DNA of 44,283 nucleotides from Candidatus Omnitrophota bacterium (lineage in GTDB: Bacteria; Omnitrophota; Gorgyraeia; Aquiviventales; Aquiviventaceae). The notes under the pieces are model-generated. The model saw only the letters and a list, made by a program, of their open reading frames with translations. It did not search any database and had not been told where the DNA came from. Below, piece after piece: positions 1 through 7,566 of this stretch. Within the stretch, counting starts at the first letter, position 1; each line of letters opens with the position of its first letter. The translations under genes were made by a program, and so were the position numbers. The DNA lies in the NCBI GenBank assembly GCA_016190215.1, contig JACPRA010000001.1:1-44283 (forward strand). The letters are read 5' to 3'.

Positions 1-1454
1 ACATAGGCTTTCACGATGGCATCCAGCGTCTCATAGGGGGGCAGCGTGTCCTGGTCGGTTTGGTTGAACGCCAGCTCGGCCGTGGGCGCGCGCGTGAACA
101 CCCGCTCCGGGATCGGCCCGGCACCTCCGCGCCGCTGGCGCAGGCGCGAGAGTTGGTAGACCAGCGTCTTGGGCACGTCTTTGATCAGGGCGAATCCTCC
201 GGCCATGTCCCCATAGAGCGTGCAATACCCGGTGGCCATTTCGCTTTTATTCCCGGTCGTCAGCACCAGCCAGCCGAATTTGTTGGACAGCGCCATCAGC
301 AGCGTCCCCCGGATGCGGGCTTGCACGTTCTGCTCGGCGGTATCCGCCGGCCGGCTGCTCCAGACCGGCTCCAGCGTCTTCAGAAACGCCTCGAAACACG
401 TCTCGATGGGCAGCTCGTCACAGCGGATGCCGAGGTTGCGGGCGAGCCGGCGCGCGTCCTCCTGCGTCTCCGCAGAGGAAAACCGCGAGGGCATCACCAC
501 CCCCACGACCCGCTCCGGGCCCAGGGCGTCCACCGCCAAGCAGGCCACCAAGCTGGAATCAATGCCGCCGGAGAGTCCCAGCACGACCGTCTCAAACTTG
601 TTCTTGCGGACATAGTCGCGCGTGCCCAGCACCAGCGCGCCGTAGATCTCCTCCAGCGGCGGCAGCGCCGGCCGGCGCGTCGGCGGAATCGGCGGCAGCT
701 CCGGAACCGCCGGACCTGAGCCGACTTCGAGGTCGGCGAGCACCAAGTCCTCGCGACACTGCCAGCCGTTGGCGACCACCCGGCCCTCCGGCGTCAGGAC
801 CAGGCTGGCCCCATCGAACACCAATTCGTCTTGACCCCCCACCAGGTTGCAGTAGCCGATCGCCATCCGCCCGGACCGGGCGCGCTCGGCGAACAGCGCT
901 CGGCGCTCATGCGCCTTGCCGGCATGATACGGGCTGGCCGAGAGGTTCAGGAGCAGTTGGCAGCGCTGCCGGGCCAGGTGCCGGACCGGCTCGCCCTGCC
1001 AGAGATCTTCGCAGATGGTCACCCCCACCCGCACCACGCCCATGCGGAACAGCAGGCTGTCCTCCCCCGGCGTGAAATACCGCTGCTCGTCGAACACGCC
1101 GTAGTTGGGCAAGCACTGCTTATGATAGGACGCAATCAGGCGCCGGTCGGCCAGCACGGCGGCGGCGTTGTAGAGCCGGCCCCGGCGATCGCGGTCCACG
1201 TAGCCCACCAGGGCGACGATGCCCTCGGTGGTGCGGGCGATCCGCGCGATCGCGTCCAGGTTGTCGCGGACAAACGCCGGCTTCAGCAGGAGGTCTTCCG
1301 GCGGGTAGCCGGTGACCGCCAGCTCGGGTAATACGACCAGGTCGGCGCGCCAGGCTTTGGCGCGCAGCACGGCGTCGCGAATCCGCTCGGTATTGCCGGA
1401 CACGTCGCCGACCGTCACATTCAATTGGGCTAGCGCAAGACGCAGGAACGGCAT
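1..1454 (-). CDS. nadE: Glutamine-dependent NAD+ synthetase (3' end outside window)
   Basis: Makes NAD+ from deamido-NAD+ with ATP and glutamine in the cytoplasm. Translating the minus strand from the ATG at 1454 gives an N-terminal nitrilase-type glutaminase domain with the three expected catalytic residues: Glu44 in VVLPELAVTGYPPEDL, a Lys in SYHKQCLPNYGVFDE and a Cys in VGVTICEDLW. The C-terminal synthetase domain shows the PP-loop GLSGGIDSSLVA and TTGNKSEMATGYCTLYGDMA. About 484 codons are visible, then the frame leaves the window at base 1, so the extreme C-terminus is missing. Family members run to about 540-580 residues, so little is lost. A GGAGGGGG ribosome site lies just before the ATG, with an extended -10 promoter upstream. 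It is a separate unit from the iron operon, whose last gene stops at 1520. Identification is firm. Confidence 0.95.
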   Translation of the reverse strand, partial: MPFLRLALAQLNVTVGDVSGNTERIRDAVLRAKAWRADLVVLPELAVTGYPPEDLLLKPAFVRDNLDAIARIARTTEGIVALVGYVDRDRRGRLYNAAAVLADRRLIASYHKQCLPNYGVFDEQRYFTPGEDSLLFRMGVVRVGVTICEDLWQGEPVRHLARQRCQLLLNLSASPYHAGKAHERRALFAERARSGRMAIGYCNLVGGQDELVFDGASLVLTPEGRVVANGWQCREDLVLADLEVGSGPAVPELPPIPPTRRPALPPLEEIYGALVLGTRDYVRKNKFETVVLGLSGGIDSSLVACLAVDALGPERVVGVVMPSRFSSAETQEDARRLARNLGIRCDELPIETCFEAFLKTLEPVWSSRPADTAEQNVQARIRGTLLMALSNKFGWLVLTTGNKSEMATGYCTLYGDMAGGFALIKDVPKTLVYQLSRLRQRRGGAGPIPERVFTRAPTAELAFNQTDQDTLPPYETLDAIVKAY

Positions 1455-1476
1455 CCCCCTCCAGGGTAGCCGCTTA

Positions 1477-1485
1477 ATTATAGCA
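1477..1485 (-). promoter_or_regulatory. Extended -10 promoter for nadE
   Basis: Read on the minus strand this is TGC followed by TATAAT, a perfect -10 box with the TGn extension. No good -35 hexamer was found. The predicted start near 1470 leaves a short leader that includes the GGAGG ribosome site of nadE. Confidence 0.55.
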
Positions 1486-1519
1486 CGAGGCGGGACGGCG
1501 TGGGGGAGCGGTCAGGCGC

Positions 1520-2305
1520 CTACTTGGCGCCGATGAGGAGAAAATCGGTGAGCAGGGCCAAAAAGAACCCGCCCAGCAAGCCGATGCCGACCACCGCGTC
1601 CTCTTTCAACTGGCGACCCAGGTGCAGCAGCTCGCCGATGATATAGAGGATGGTGCCGGACGCCAGGGAGAGGCAGAGCACTTCGAGAGGTTCATTGGTC
1701 CACCACCCGCCCACGATGGTGCCCAGGAACGTGGGCCCGCCGGCGACCAGGGCGGTCAGGCCCAGGAACCGCCAGGACACGCGGTGGCCGGACAGGGGGG
1801 CGGCGATCCCGAATCCCTCCGTCGCGTTGTGCAGGCCGAACCCAACCGCCAACAGCCAGGCCAGTTTCAGCGCGCCGGACTCATACCCCTGGCCGATCGC
1901 CAGCCCTTCGCTGAAGTTGTGGAGCCCCAGGCCGATGGCGATCATCATGGCCACCTGCTCCGCCCGGGCCTTGGGCACCGTGCCGTTTTTCGCTGATGAG
2001 AGGAAGCGGCTCTCGAAATAGACCAACCCCAGCAATCCCAGCGCGAAGCCGAGGGCGAACAACCCGCCGTATTGCAGGGCCGGAGTCAAGGACGTCCCGT
2101 GCTCCACGGCGGCTTCGATCAGCTCCTCCATCTCTTCCAGCAGATGGCCGGTGATCTCCACCAGCAGGAAGATCAGCACGCCGGTGGAGATCGCGTTCAG
2201 CAGAGCGCGCGTCTTGACCGTGACTGTTTTCAACCGGGCAACCGGCAGTCCCAGGACGATCGTCCCGCCCGCGAAGAGCCCCAAGAGCCACTGTTCAGTC
2301 TGCAT
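1520..2305 (-). CDS. ZIP family metal transporter
   Basis: Polytopic inner-membrane protein of 261 residues, predicted to bring divalent metal (Zn2+, Fe2+ or Mn2+) into the cytoplasm. The ZIP signature helices are present: LHNFSEG (His129-Glu133) in the fourth segment and LHNATEG (His159-Glu163) in the fifth, with GELLH (Glu225, His228) later. A His/Glu-rich loop around residues 54-70 could serve as a metal sensor or ligand. The GAGAGGA ribosome site fits the ATG at 2305. Only 11 bases separate it from the stop of the TonB-dependent receptor, so it is probably the last gene of the Fur-controlled operon, which argues for iron as one substrate. Family call is strong; the metal is inferred. Confidence 0.88.
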   Translation of the reverse strand: MQTEQWLLGLFAGGTIVLGLPVARLKTVTVKTRALLNAISTGVLIFLLVEITGHLLEEMEELIEAAVEHGTSLTPALQYGGLFALGFALGLLGLVYFESRFLSSAKNGTVPKARAEQVAMMIAIGLGLHNFSEGLAIGQGYESGALKLAWLLAVGFGLHNATEGFGIAAPLSGHRVSWRFLGLTALVAGGPTFLGTIVGGWWTNEPLEVLCLSLASGTILYIIGELLHLGRQLKEDAVVGIGLLGGFFLALLTDFLLIGAK

Positions 2306-2316
2306 CGTTCCTCTCG

Positions 2317-4458
2317 CTAGAAGGTGACACCGACCCGTACGCCGGCGTAGAGATTCCGCTCCGAGGCGGGGTCAATGCCCCCGCTGGTGACCCGGGAGAA
2401 ATACCGTTCGTCGAACAGGTTGTTGACGCCCGCGACGAGCGAGACGTAGTCCTTGTACAGCTTCACCTCGCCCGCCAGGTCCCACACCTTGTAGGACGGA
2501 ATGCGCTGGGCATTCGTGTTCGCGTCGTCGCCGAAGTGGTCATCTACGAACACGCTGCTCAGGCTGGCCATCACGCGCCGGCGCCAGTCGTATTGCACCC
2601 CGGAGCGCAGCGTGTATTGCGGCGCGTACTGCGGGCGCTTGCCGTCCTGCGGCCCTGTGATGAACTCCGCGTCGAGCAGCAGCAGGTTGACGAACGGCTT
2701 CACGGAGCCGAGCTGGTCGCGATACGCGGTCCCGCCGCGCGCATCCACCCAGCCGACCACATCCGCCTCGGCGGACAGCTCCAGCCCCTGGTGAAGCGCA
2801 TGGCCCACGTTGGCGACGGTGTTGCCGGCGGTGCCGATCTGATCGTCGAACCGCATGACGAAGTAGCTGGCGTCCCAATTCAGCAGGTCGTCGTACCGGC
2901 CGCGCGCGCCCACGTCAAACGCCCAGCTCTTGCCTTCTTCCAGGTCCCCGTTGACCACCTGCGTCGCGCCGGTTGGGACCGCCTGGGTAAAGGCCTTGGG
3001 CCGGTAGCCTTGCGAGAGATTGCTGTACAGCGTGAGGCGGGGTGTCGCGTCATACGCCGCGCCCAGACCGAAGAGCGGGACAGCGTCGAATTCCGACTCG
3101 TCCGCCAGCGACGTGCCGGCGGCCGTCTTATCGGCGTTGACGTCCTCCTGCACTTGCTGCCAGAGGTGCTCCATCCGCACGCCCGGCGTGAGCGACAGCT
3201 TGCCGAACCGGAACAGGTGCTCGGCGAACAGCGAGAGGTATTGCATGTCGCGGTCGCTTTTGTTCCGCAGGCTGCCGGAGTCAGCCTCCGGGGTTGAGCC
3301 GCGCTGGTCCTCGCGCGGGGAATCCGAGAAATAGGTCATCGCGCCCACCGTCAGGGTCTGGTCGTCCTGGCCGAACGCGTCATAGCTGTGGCGGAACCGC
3401 GGCTCGAACCCCAGCGTGTAAAAATCCTGCTCCTGGATGTCGTTGGTGGTCGCGGTGGGATTGGTGCCGAACCCGCCCCCGCGCTGCCGCTTGCTGTACC
3501 GGCGATAGTGCCCGCCGAACGTGCGCAATGCAAACGCGTTGTCCTCGTCCAGGTCGCGCTCATAGCGCAGGACGCCGGCATACCGCTCCAGGCGGAACCG
3601 ATCCGCGAACCGGTGGGTGACGTCGCGCCCGTCGCTGTCCGCTTCGGCGCGCGTCAAACCGCCCGGCTCGCCATGTTCCTGGTGATACTCGTCGTAATCC
3701 AGCGTCAGGCGGGAGTCGGTGGTCTGCCCAAGCGTGACCCGCAGGCCGCCGCCGAGCACCTCGAAATCGCTGTTGGTCTCGCGGAACCCGTTGCCTTCCC
3801 GCTCATGGACGTAGCCTTGGTACCCTATGGGGTCCAGCATGCCGGTCAGGCGGGTGGTGTGGGACATCATCTGGTTGTCGCCGAAGAGGTGCTCCGAATA
3901 GGCGGCGACGGGCGTGCCGGGCTGCGGATCCTTCGTGAGGAAATTGATCGCGCCGCCGGGCTGCGGCCCGTACATCAGCGAGGCGCCGCCGCGGATGAAC
4001 TCGATGCGTTCGACGGTCTGGAACGGCGGGGTGTAGTAGGCCTCCGGGTAGCCGAAGAGGTCCGCCTGGATCGGCACGCCGTCCTTGAGCACCTGCATGA
4101 ACTGCATCCGGTCCGGTGCTAAGCCGCGGTAGCCGATGCTGACCAGCGGGGTGGTTTCCTCGCTCACGATCAGGCCGGGGGTTTGCGCCAGGGCCTGGCG
4201 GTAATTGTTGTTCGCGATCGCGGGCCGGGCGCGCAGATCAATGACCGACGTTTTCTTGCCGGCGTAAATGTTGGTGCGGCTCACGTCGGGCAGGAACGGC
4301 TGGGCCAACGGCTCCCCGGTGACCACGACTTCTTCCATCCGCCGGGACCGCACCGGCTGCTCCGGATCCTCCGCGCGCGCCGAACTCGTGATCCCCATGA
4401 CGCCGATCCAGAGCGCGGCTGCCCACGCTCCCCAGGCCGGCTTGCGGTACGACTGCAT
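2317..4458 (-). CDS. TonB-dependent outer-membrane receptor, FecA-like
   Basis: Outer-membrane beta-barrel of 713 residues that takes up a ferric complex using TonB energy. The chosen ATG at 4458 has an AGAGGAGGGAG ribosome site and begins a signal peptide ending near SARA-E (residue 29). The reading frame stays open to 4518, but that extension is not hydrophobic and overlaps tonB. A TonB box (MEEVVVTGE) lies at residues 41-49. The plug follows, with NNYRQALAQTPGL, SIGYRGLAPDR and IRGGASLMYGPQPGG. The barrel ends in the typical aromatic residue (VGVTF). Plug motifs resemble the ferric dicitrate receptor FecA, but no N-terminal signalling domain and no adjacent FecIR pair is seen. It lies 56 bases after the tonB stop and just before the ZIP gene. 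Ligand unknown. Confidence 0.9.
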   Translation of the reverse strand: MQSYRKPAWGAWAAALWIGVMGITSSARAEDPEQPVRSRRMEEVVVTGEPLAQPFLPDVSRTNIYAGKKTSVIDLRARPAIANNNYRQALAQTPGLIVSEETTPLVSIGYRGLAPDRMQFMQVLKDGVPIQADLFGYPEAYYTPPFQTVERIEFIRGGASLMYGPQPGGAINFLTKDPQPGTPVAAYSEHLFGDNQMMSHTTRLTGMLDPIGYQGYVHEREGNGFRETNSDFEVLGGGLRVTLGQTTDSRLTLDYDEYHQEHGEPGGLTRAEADSDGRDVTHRFADRFRLERYAGVLRYERDLDEDNAFALRTFGGHYRRYSKRQRGGGFGTNPTATTNDIQEQDFYTLGFEPRFRHSYDAFGQDDQTLTVGAMTYFSDSPREDQRGSTPEADSGSLRNKSDRDMQYLSLFAEHLFRFGKLSLTPGVRMEHLWQQVQEDVNADKTAAGTSLADESEFDAVPLFGLGAAYDATPRLTLYSNLSQGYRPKAFTQAVPTGATQVVNGDLEEGKSWAFDVGARGRYDDLLNWDASYFVMRFDDQIGTAGNTVANVGHALHQGLELSAEADVVGWVDARGGTAYRDQLGSVKPFVNLLLLDAEFITGPQDGKRPQYAPQYTLRSGVQYDWRRRVMASLSSVFVDDHFGDDANTNAQRIPSYKVWDLAGEVKLYKDYVSLVAGVNNLFDERYFSRVTSGGIDPASERNLYAGVRVGVTF

Positions 4459-4514
4459 CCGACTCCCTCCTCTATCCGGGCGCTGGATGCCGTGATCGCG
4501 GGCCGCATGCGGAA

Positions 4515-5213
4515 TCATGGCCGACCGGATGCCAACGTAAACCGGATCGGCACTTCAGCAACGCACTCCACCGGCACCCCGCCGGTTCGAGCCGGACGGA
4601 AGGTCCACCGGCGCACCGTCGTCAGCGCCGATCCGTCCAATATGGGAAATCCTGAGCTTTGCGCCAGCTCGACCCGCTGGGCGCGTCCGGTCGTGTCGAT
4701 CGTCACGGACAGCACGACCAGCCCTGTTTGCCCGAGCCGGCGCGCTTCGATGGGATAGGGCGGAACCGGGTTGCGCAGGTAGTTCGGCCGCGCGCTGGTC
4801 TGTCCTCCGCCGGGGGAATAGAACGTCGTCGCATCCTGCCCCGGAACCGGCGAGCTGCCGTCGCCGACAAATGGTGAGGCGTTCATGGATGCAACGGCGG
4901 CCTGCGCTGCTGCCGGCTGAGGCTCGGGTTGCGGCGCGGGCGCCTCGGACACGACGGCGTCCTCGGATGACGCCGGCTCCTCCGCCACGGACACGCTGGG
5001 CGCCGAGCCGGTGCTAGCGGGCAGCGCAGCCACCAACTCGACCGCGATGCCGCCGTGGCCGGGCTCGATGCCGTATTCAGCCGGCTGGGCGAGCAGCCGC
5101 CCGCCGGCCAGCACGAGGACCAGGTGGCAGGCGACGGAGACCGCGACGCCGATCCGGCGGTTTCGCTTCAAGGCCGCGGTGTCCGGCCGCTGCTCCAGGA
5201 TGGTCGGGCTCAT
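4515..5213 (-). CDS. tonB: TonB family energy transducer
   Basis: Periplasm-spanning protein of 232 residues that passes proton-motive energy from ExbB/ExbD to the outer-membrane receptor. A single N-terminal membrane anchor lies at about residues 24-42 (VAVSVACHLVLVLAGG). A Pro/Ala/Glu-rich periplasmic linker follows at about 60-110. The C-terminal TonB domain shows YPIEARRLGQTGLVVL and SALTTVRRWTFRPA. The start overlaps the exbD stop by 4 bases (ATGA), implying translational coupling. The receptor gene starts 56 bases after its stop. The linker is Pro/Ala/Gln rather than classical Pro-Lys/Pro-Glu repeats, which is common outside enterobacteria. Confidence 0.9.
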   Translation of the reverse strand: MSPTILEQRPDTAALKRNRRIGVAVSVACHLVLVLAGGRLLAQPAEYGIEPGHGGIAVELVAALPASTGSAPSVSVAEEPASSEDAVVSEAPAPQPEPQPAAAQAAVASMNASPFVGDGSSPVPGQDATTFYSPGGGQTSARPNYLRNPVPPYPIEARRLGQTGLVVLSVTIDTTGRAQRVELAQSSGFPILDGSALTTVRRWTFRPARTGGVPVECVAEVPIRFTLASGRP

Positions 5214-5629
5214 CGGCGAGGCTCCTGGGGGCGGGTTTGGACGGCGATCTTCGTGATGCCCAGCAGCCGGATGTCGTCCAAGACCTGAATGGCGCTGCCG
5301 AAGAGGGCGCGCTCGTCCCCATGCAGCACGACCCGCAAGTCGGGCTCCGCCGCGTGTTTCGCCTGCAGGCGGGCCGAGAGCGACTCCGCGGTGACCGCTT
5401 CGTGGTCGAGGTAGATGTCGCCCTGCTCCGTGATCGTGACGGTGGCGGCGGCCGCCGGCTCCTGCGGCACGCCCGAGGAGGCCGCCGGCAGCGTGACCGG
5501 GATGCCCTGATTCTTGATCATCGAGAGCGACACCATGACGAAGGTGGCCAGCAAGAAAAACATGATGTCAATCAGCGGGATGATCTCGATGCGGGCGCGG
5601 CGGCGGGCGGTTGGGGTTGGGATGTTCAT
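5210..5629 (-). CDS. exbD: Biopolymer transport protein ExbD/TolR
   Basis: 139-residue inner-membrane protein that forms the proton channel with ExbB and drives TonB. The single transmembrane helix (about residues 17-37) begins with IEIIPLIDIMFFLLATF. Asp21 is the conserved protonatable residue. The rest is the periplasmic domain, ending VQTRPQEPRR. Its start overlaps the exbB stop and its stop overlaps the tonB start, both by 4 bases, so the three genes are translated as a coupled set. Length and motifs are normal for the family. ExbD rather than TolR is inferred from the tonB/receptor context. Confidence 0.92.
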   Translation of the reverse strand: MNIPTPTARRRARIEIIPLIDIMFFLLATFVMVSLSMIKNQGIPVTLPAASSGVPQEPAAAATVTITEQGDIYLDHEAVTAESLSARLQAKHAAEPDLRVVLHGDERALFGSAIQVLDDIRLLGITKIAVQTRPQEPRR

Positions 5630-6243
5630 GCGCGCGTCCGGGTTTCCCGGGATTTCATAAGGAGCAGCTCCAGGTGCGTGGAGGCGTCTTCGATCTCGCG
5701 CCGCGCATCCTCGAGCCTGGCATTGAGATAGTTGAACGGGATGAGCGCCGTGATCGCGATGCCCAAGCCGAAGGCGGTGGCGATCAGCGCTTCGGCAATG
5801 CCGCCGGTGATGGCGGCGGGCGCGCCCAGCTCTTGCGTGCCCAGCAGCCCGAAGGAGCGGATCAGCCCGGTCACCGTCCCCAACAACCCGAGCAGGGGGG
5901 CCAGCGTGATGATGGTGTCCAGCACGGCCAAGCCGCGGCTGAAGCGCGCGAGCTCTTGATTGGCCGCGCGCAGCAGCGCGTTCGCAAATGAGCGTTCACG
6001 ATGCGACAGCCCGTACCCGAGCACCCGGGCCACGAAATCCCTGGAGCGGCCGGCCGCGCGGATCGCCCCCGCGATGTCGCCGTTCTCGGTCTGCCGGAGG
6101 ATTTCATCCACCGCGGCGCGGTCCCGGCGGCGGCGCTCCCATTCAATGAAGAGCAGCCGCTCCACCACCACGGCCAGCGCGACGCACGACGTGATGAGCA
6201 GGGGCCACATGATCGGCCCGCCGTGCAGGAACAGGCGCCACAT
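5626..6243 (-). CDS. exbB: MotA/TolQ/ExbB proton channel protein
   Basis: 205-residue inner-membrane protein with three transmembrane helices, the channel partner of ExbD. The first helix is MWPLLITSCVALAVVVERLLF. The later pair carries LDTIITLAPLLGLLGTVTGL and the GGIAEALIATAFGLGIAI segment typical of the family. The ATG at 6243 is chosen because it has a GGAGGGA ribosome site and begins directly with the first membrane helix; the longer open frame upstream is low-complexity and overlaps the zinc-ribbon gene. The start shares one base with that gene's stop (TGATG). It sits between fur and exbD in the iron operon. Confidence 0.92.
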   Translation of the reverse strand: MWRLFLHGGPIMWPLLITSCVALAVVVERLLFIEWERRRRDRAAVDEILRQTENGDIAGAIRAAGRSRDFVARVLGYGLSHRERSFANALLRAANQELARFSRGLAVLDTIITLAPLLGLLGTVTGLIRSFGLLGTQELGAPAAITGGIAEALIATAFGLGIAITALIPFNYLNARLEDARREIEDASTHLELLLMKSRETRTRA

Positions 6244-6428
6244 CAGCCGTCCCTCCGTGCCGGGCCGGCGCTCACCGGGCTGAGGCGAAGCGCGCGGGCC
6301 GGGCCGTGCGCATCCCGCTGCGGAAGGCGCAGCACGAACGCCCGTTTGCACCGCGGGCATTTCAGCTCGATCCCGTCCGGGATCTGCCGGGCCATCAGCC
6401 GGCCGCACTCGCAGCGCATGTCAGACAT
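6243..6428 (-). CDS. Small Com-like zinc-ribbon protein
   Basis: 61-residue protein with two cysteine pairs: CEC near the start (MRCECGRLMARQ) and CPRC in GIELKCPRCKRAF. The arrangement looks like the zinc finger of the Mu phage Com translational regulator family, a resemblance recognised by eye. The remainder is Arg/Pro-rich and probably unstructured. It begins 2 bases after the fur stop and ends in a TGATG overlap with exbB, so it is clearly inside the operon. A role in metal sensing or in controlling exbB translation is possible but unproven. The same bases cannot encode a better protein on the other strand, and the Cys pattern argues that it is real. Confidence 0.72.
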   Translation of the reverse strand: MSDMRCECGRLMARQIPDGIELKCPRCKRAFVLRLPQRDAHGPARALRLSPVSAGPARRDG

Positions 6429-6430
6429 GC

Positions 6431-6910
6431 TCAGGCCACCATCTCCTCGACGTGCAGGTGCGGCGGCTCGGCCAGGCGCTTCTCGCCGCTGCGCTGGCAG
6501 GAGGCGCACACGCCGTAGAGCTTGTGCGTATGGGTCAAAAGCTGATATTTGTACCGCTTGGCCACCTCGTCCTGCAGCCGCTCCCACCGGGGCTCCTGGA
6601 ACTCGATGATCTCCCCGCAGTGGAGGCACATCAGGTGGTCGTGGTGGGCTTTCGCGAAGGTCACTTCGTAGTTGGGAGGGCCGTAGCGGAAGTCGTGCTT
6701 CTCGACCATGCCGGCCTGTTGCAGCATCGCCAGCGTGCGGTAGACGGTGCCGCGCGCGATCGAGGCGTCATATTCCCGCACGTCCTTGACCAGCTCCTCG
6801 GCGGTGAAGTGGAGATACGCCACCGCCCGGCGCACCACCAGCCGGCGCTGGTCGGTGAGCCGGATGCCGTGGGTCTTCAGCCATTGCTCGACTTCGACGA
6901 ATCGCTTCAT
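6431..6910 (-). CDS. fur: Fur family ferric uptake regulator
   Basis: 159-residue DNA-binding repressor that uses Fe2+ as corepressor. The N-terminal winged helix has the recognition helix around residues 49-64 (ASIARGTVYRTLAMLQ). The regulatory site HHDHLMCLHCGEIIEF (His89-His92) matches Fur rather than Zur. Structural zinc pairs are Cys95/Cys98 and Cys135/Cys138. It is the first gene of an operon with the zinc ribbon, exbBD, tonB, receptor and ZIP genes. A perfect 17-base dyad lies 8 bases before its ATG, so it probably represses itself and the whole uptake operon. No obvious ribosome site precedes the ATG. PerR or Zur specificity is not excluded, but motif and neighbours favour iron. Confidence 0.93.
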   Translation of the reverse strand: MKRFVEVEQWLKTHGIRLTDQRRLVVRRAVAYLHFTAEELVKDVREYDASIARGTVYRTLAMLQQAGMVEKHDFRYGPPNYEVTFAKAHHDHLMCLHCGEIIEFQEPRWERLQDEVAKRYKYQLLTHTHKLYGVCASCQRSGEKRLAEPPHLHVEEMVA

Positions 6911-6918
6911 GTCTGTAG

Positions 6919-6935
6919 TTGAGACTGAGTCTCAA
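6919..6935. promoter_or_regulatory. Predicted Fur operator, perfect 8-1-8 dyad
   Basis: TTGAGACTGAGTCTCAA is a perfect inverted repeat (TTGAGACT-G-AGTCTCAA). It spans the predicted start of transcription of the fur operon and lies 8 bases before the fur ATG. Size, symmetry and TGAGA/TCTCA arms fit Fur-type boxes. Repressor binding here would block the operon promoter, giving iron-dependent autoregulation. Confidence 0.7.
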
Positions 6936-6942
6936 TTGGCTA

Positions 6943-6971
6943 ATTTTAGAGGCCGCGGCGGGATCTGTCAA
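6943..6971 (-). promoter_or_regulatory. Sigma70-type promoter of the fur iron operon
   Basis: On the minus strand: TTGACA (6966-6971), a 17-base spacer, TAAAAT (6943-6948). Transcription should start near 6936, at the edge of the dyad at 6919-6935. The leader is only about 26 bases. Confidence 0.75.
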
Positions 6972-7012
6972 GGAAAAATCTGACTCTTCTATAGGGGTTT
7001 TGCCGGCGCGCG

Positions 7013-7042
7013 TTGACACCGGCGCCTCGCGGGGTCTACACT
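7013..7042 (+). promoter_or_regulatory. Promoter of the ferritin-like gene
   Basis: TTGACA (7013-7018), 18-base spacer, TACACT (7037-7042). It points away from the fur promoter, leaving roughly a 90-base leader before the ATG at 7141. No copy of the Fur dyad was seen at this promoter. Confidence 0.6.
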
Positions 7043-7140
7043 GCCCCTCACACCCAGAAGGAGGCCGAGCGCTCACCGCGCTCGGCATTCCGCGGTTGCC
7101 ATGATGGCCGCCGCTTCAGGTTATAGAGGAGGGGTAATCA

Positions 7141-7560
7141 ATGTCGCTCGACGCTGACAAGATCATCAAGCTCATGAACGACGGCCTGGAGATGGAGTAC
7201 GCCAGCTACATCCAATACCTGACGCAGGCGGCCATCACCAGCGGCCCTTACGCGGAAGGGCTGATGGCCCGGTTTGCGGAAATCGCCTCAGACGAGGCCG
7301 AGCACGCCACGCTGCTGCGGCAGCGGATCGTGGCGCTGGGCGGGGTGCCCACGACGAAGGTGGGGGAGATTCAGATCCACAAAGATTCGCTGCAGGCGGT
7401 GAAGATCAACCTGAAGTACGAGCGCGACACCGTCACGTTCTACCGCAAGCTGCTCAACCTGATCCCGCACGATGAAGTGATCCTCTACGAAGCGATCGAG
7501 CACGTCCTCCAAGACAGCCAGGAGCACGTCGAAGAGCTCGAGCGCCTCGTCGGGAAGTAG
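7141..7560 (+). CDS. Ferritin-like diiron protein (bacterioferritin family)
   Basis: 139-residue four-helix-bundle protein expected to bind and store or detoxify iron. Helix A carries Glu19 (GLEMEYASYIQYL), helix B the ExxH ligand pair Glu52/His55 in SDEAEHATLL, helix C Glu94 in KYERDTVTFY, and helix D ends in DSQEHVEELE. In that last helix the ligand motif normally read as ExxH appears as SQEH, so one Glu ligand may be replaced (Ser126); an alignment is needed. A strong GAGGAGGGG ribosome site precedes the ATG. It is divergent from fur, and its stop is only 6 bases from that of the convergent Fic gene. Context supports iron homeostasis. Ferritin versus DPS-like function is not settled. Confidence 0.85.
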   Translation: MSLDADKIIKLMNDGLEMEYASYIQYLTQAAITSGPYAEGLMARFAEIASDEAEHATLLRQRIVALGGVPTTKVGEIQIHKDSLQAVKINLKYERDTVTFYRKLLNLIPHDEVILYEAIEHVLQDSQEHVEELERLVGK

Positions 7561-7566
7561 CCCGCT

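Noticed and set aside
60-1331. Long plus-strand open frames opposite nadE
   Set aside because: They mirror the real minus-strand gene, are Arg/Pro/Gly-rich without motifs, and nadE's catalytic residues are all on the minus strand.
2536-4122. Plus-strand open frames up to 253 codons opposite the TonB-dependent receptor
   Set aside because: High-GC antisense artefacts; the receptor frame has plug, TonB box and C-terminal aromatic residue.
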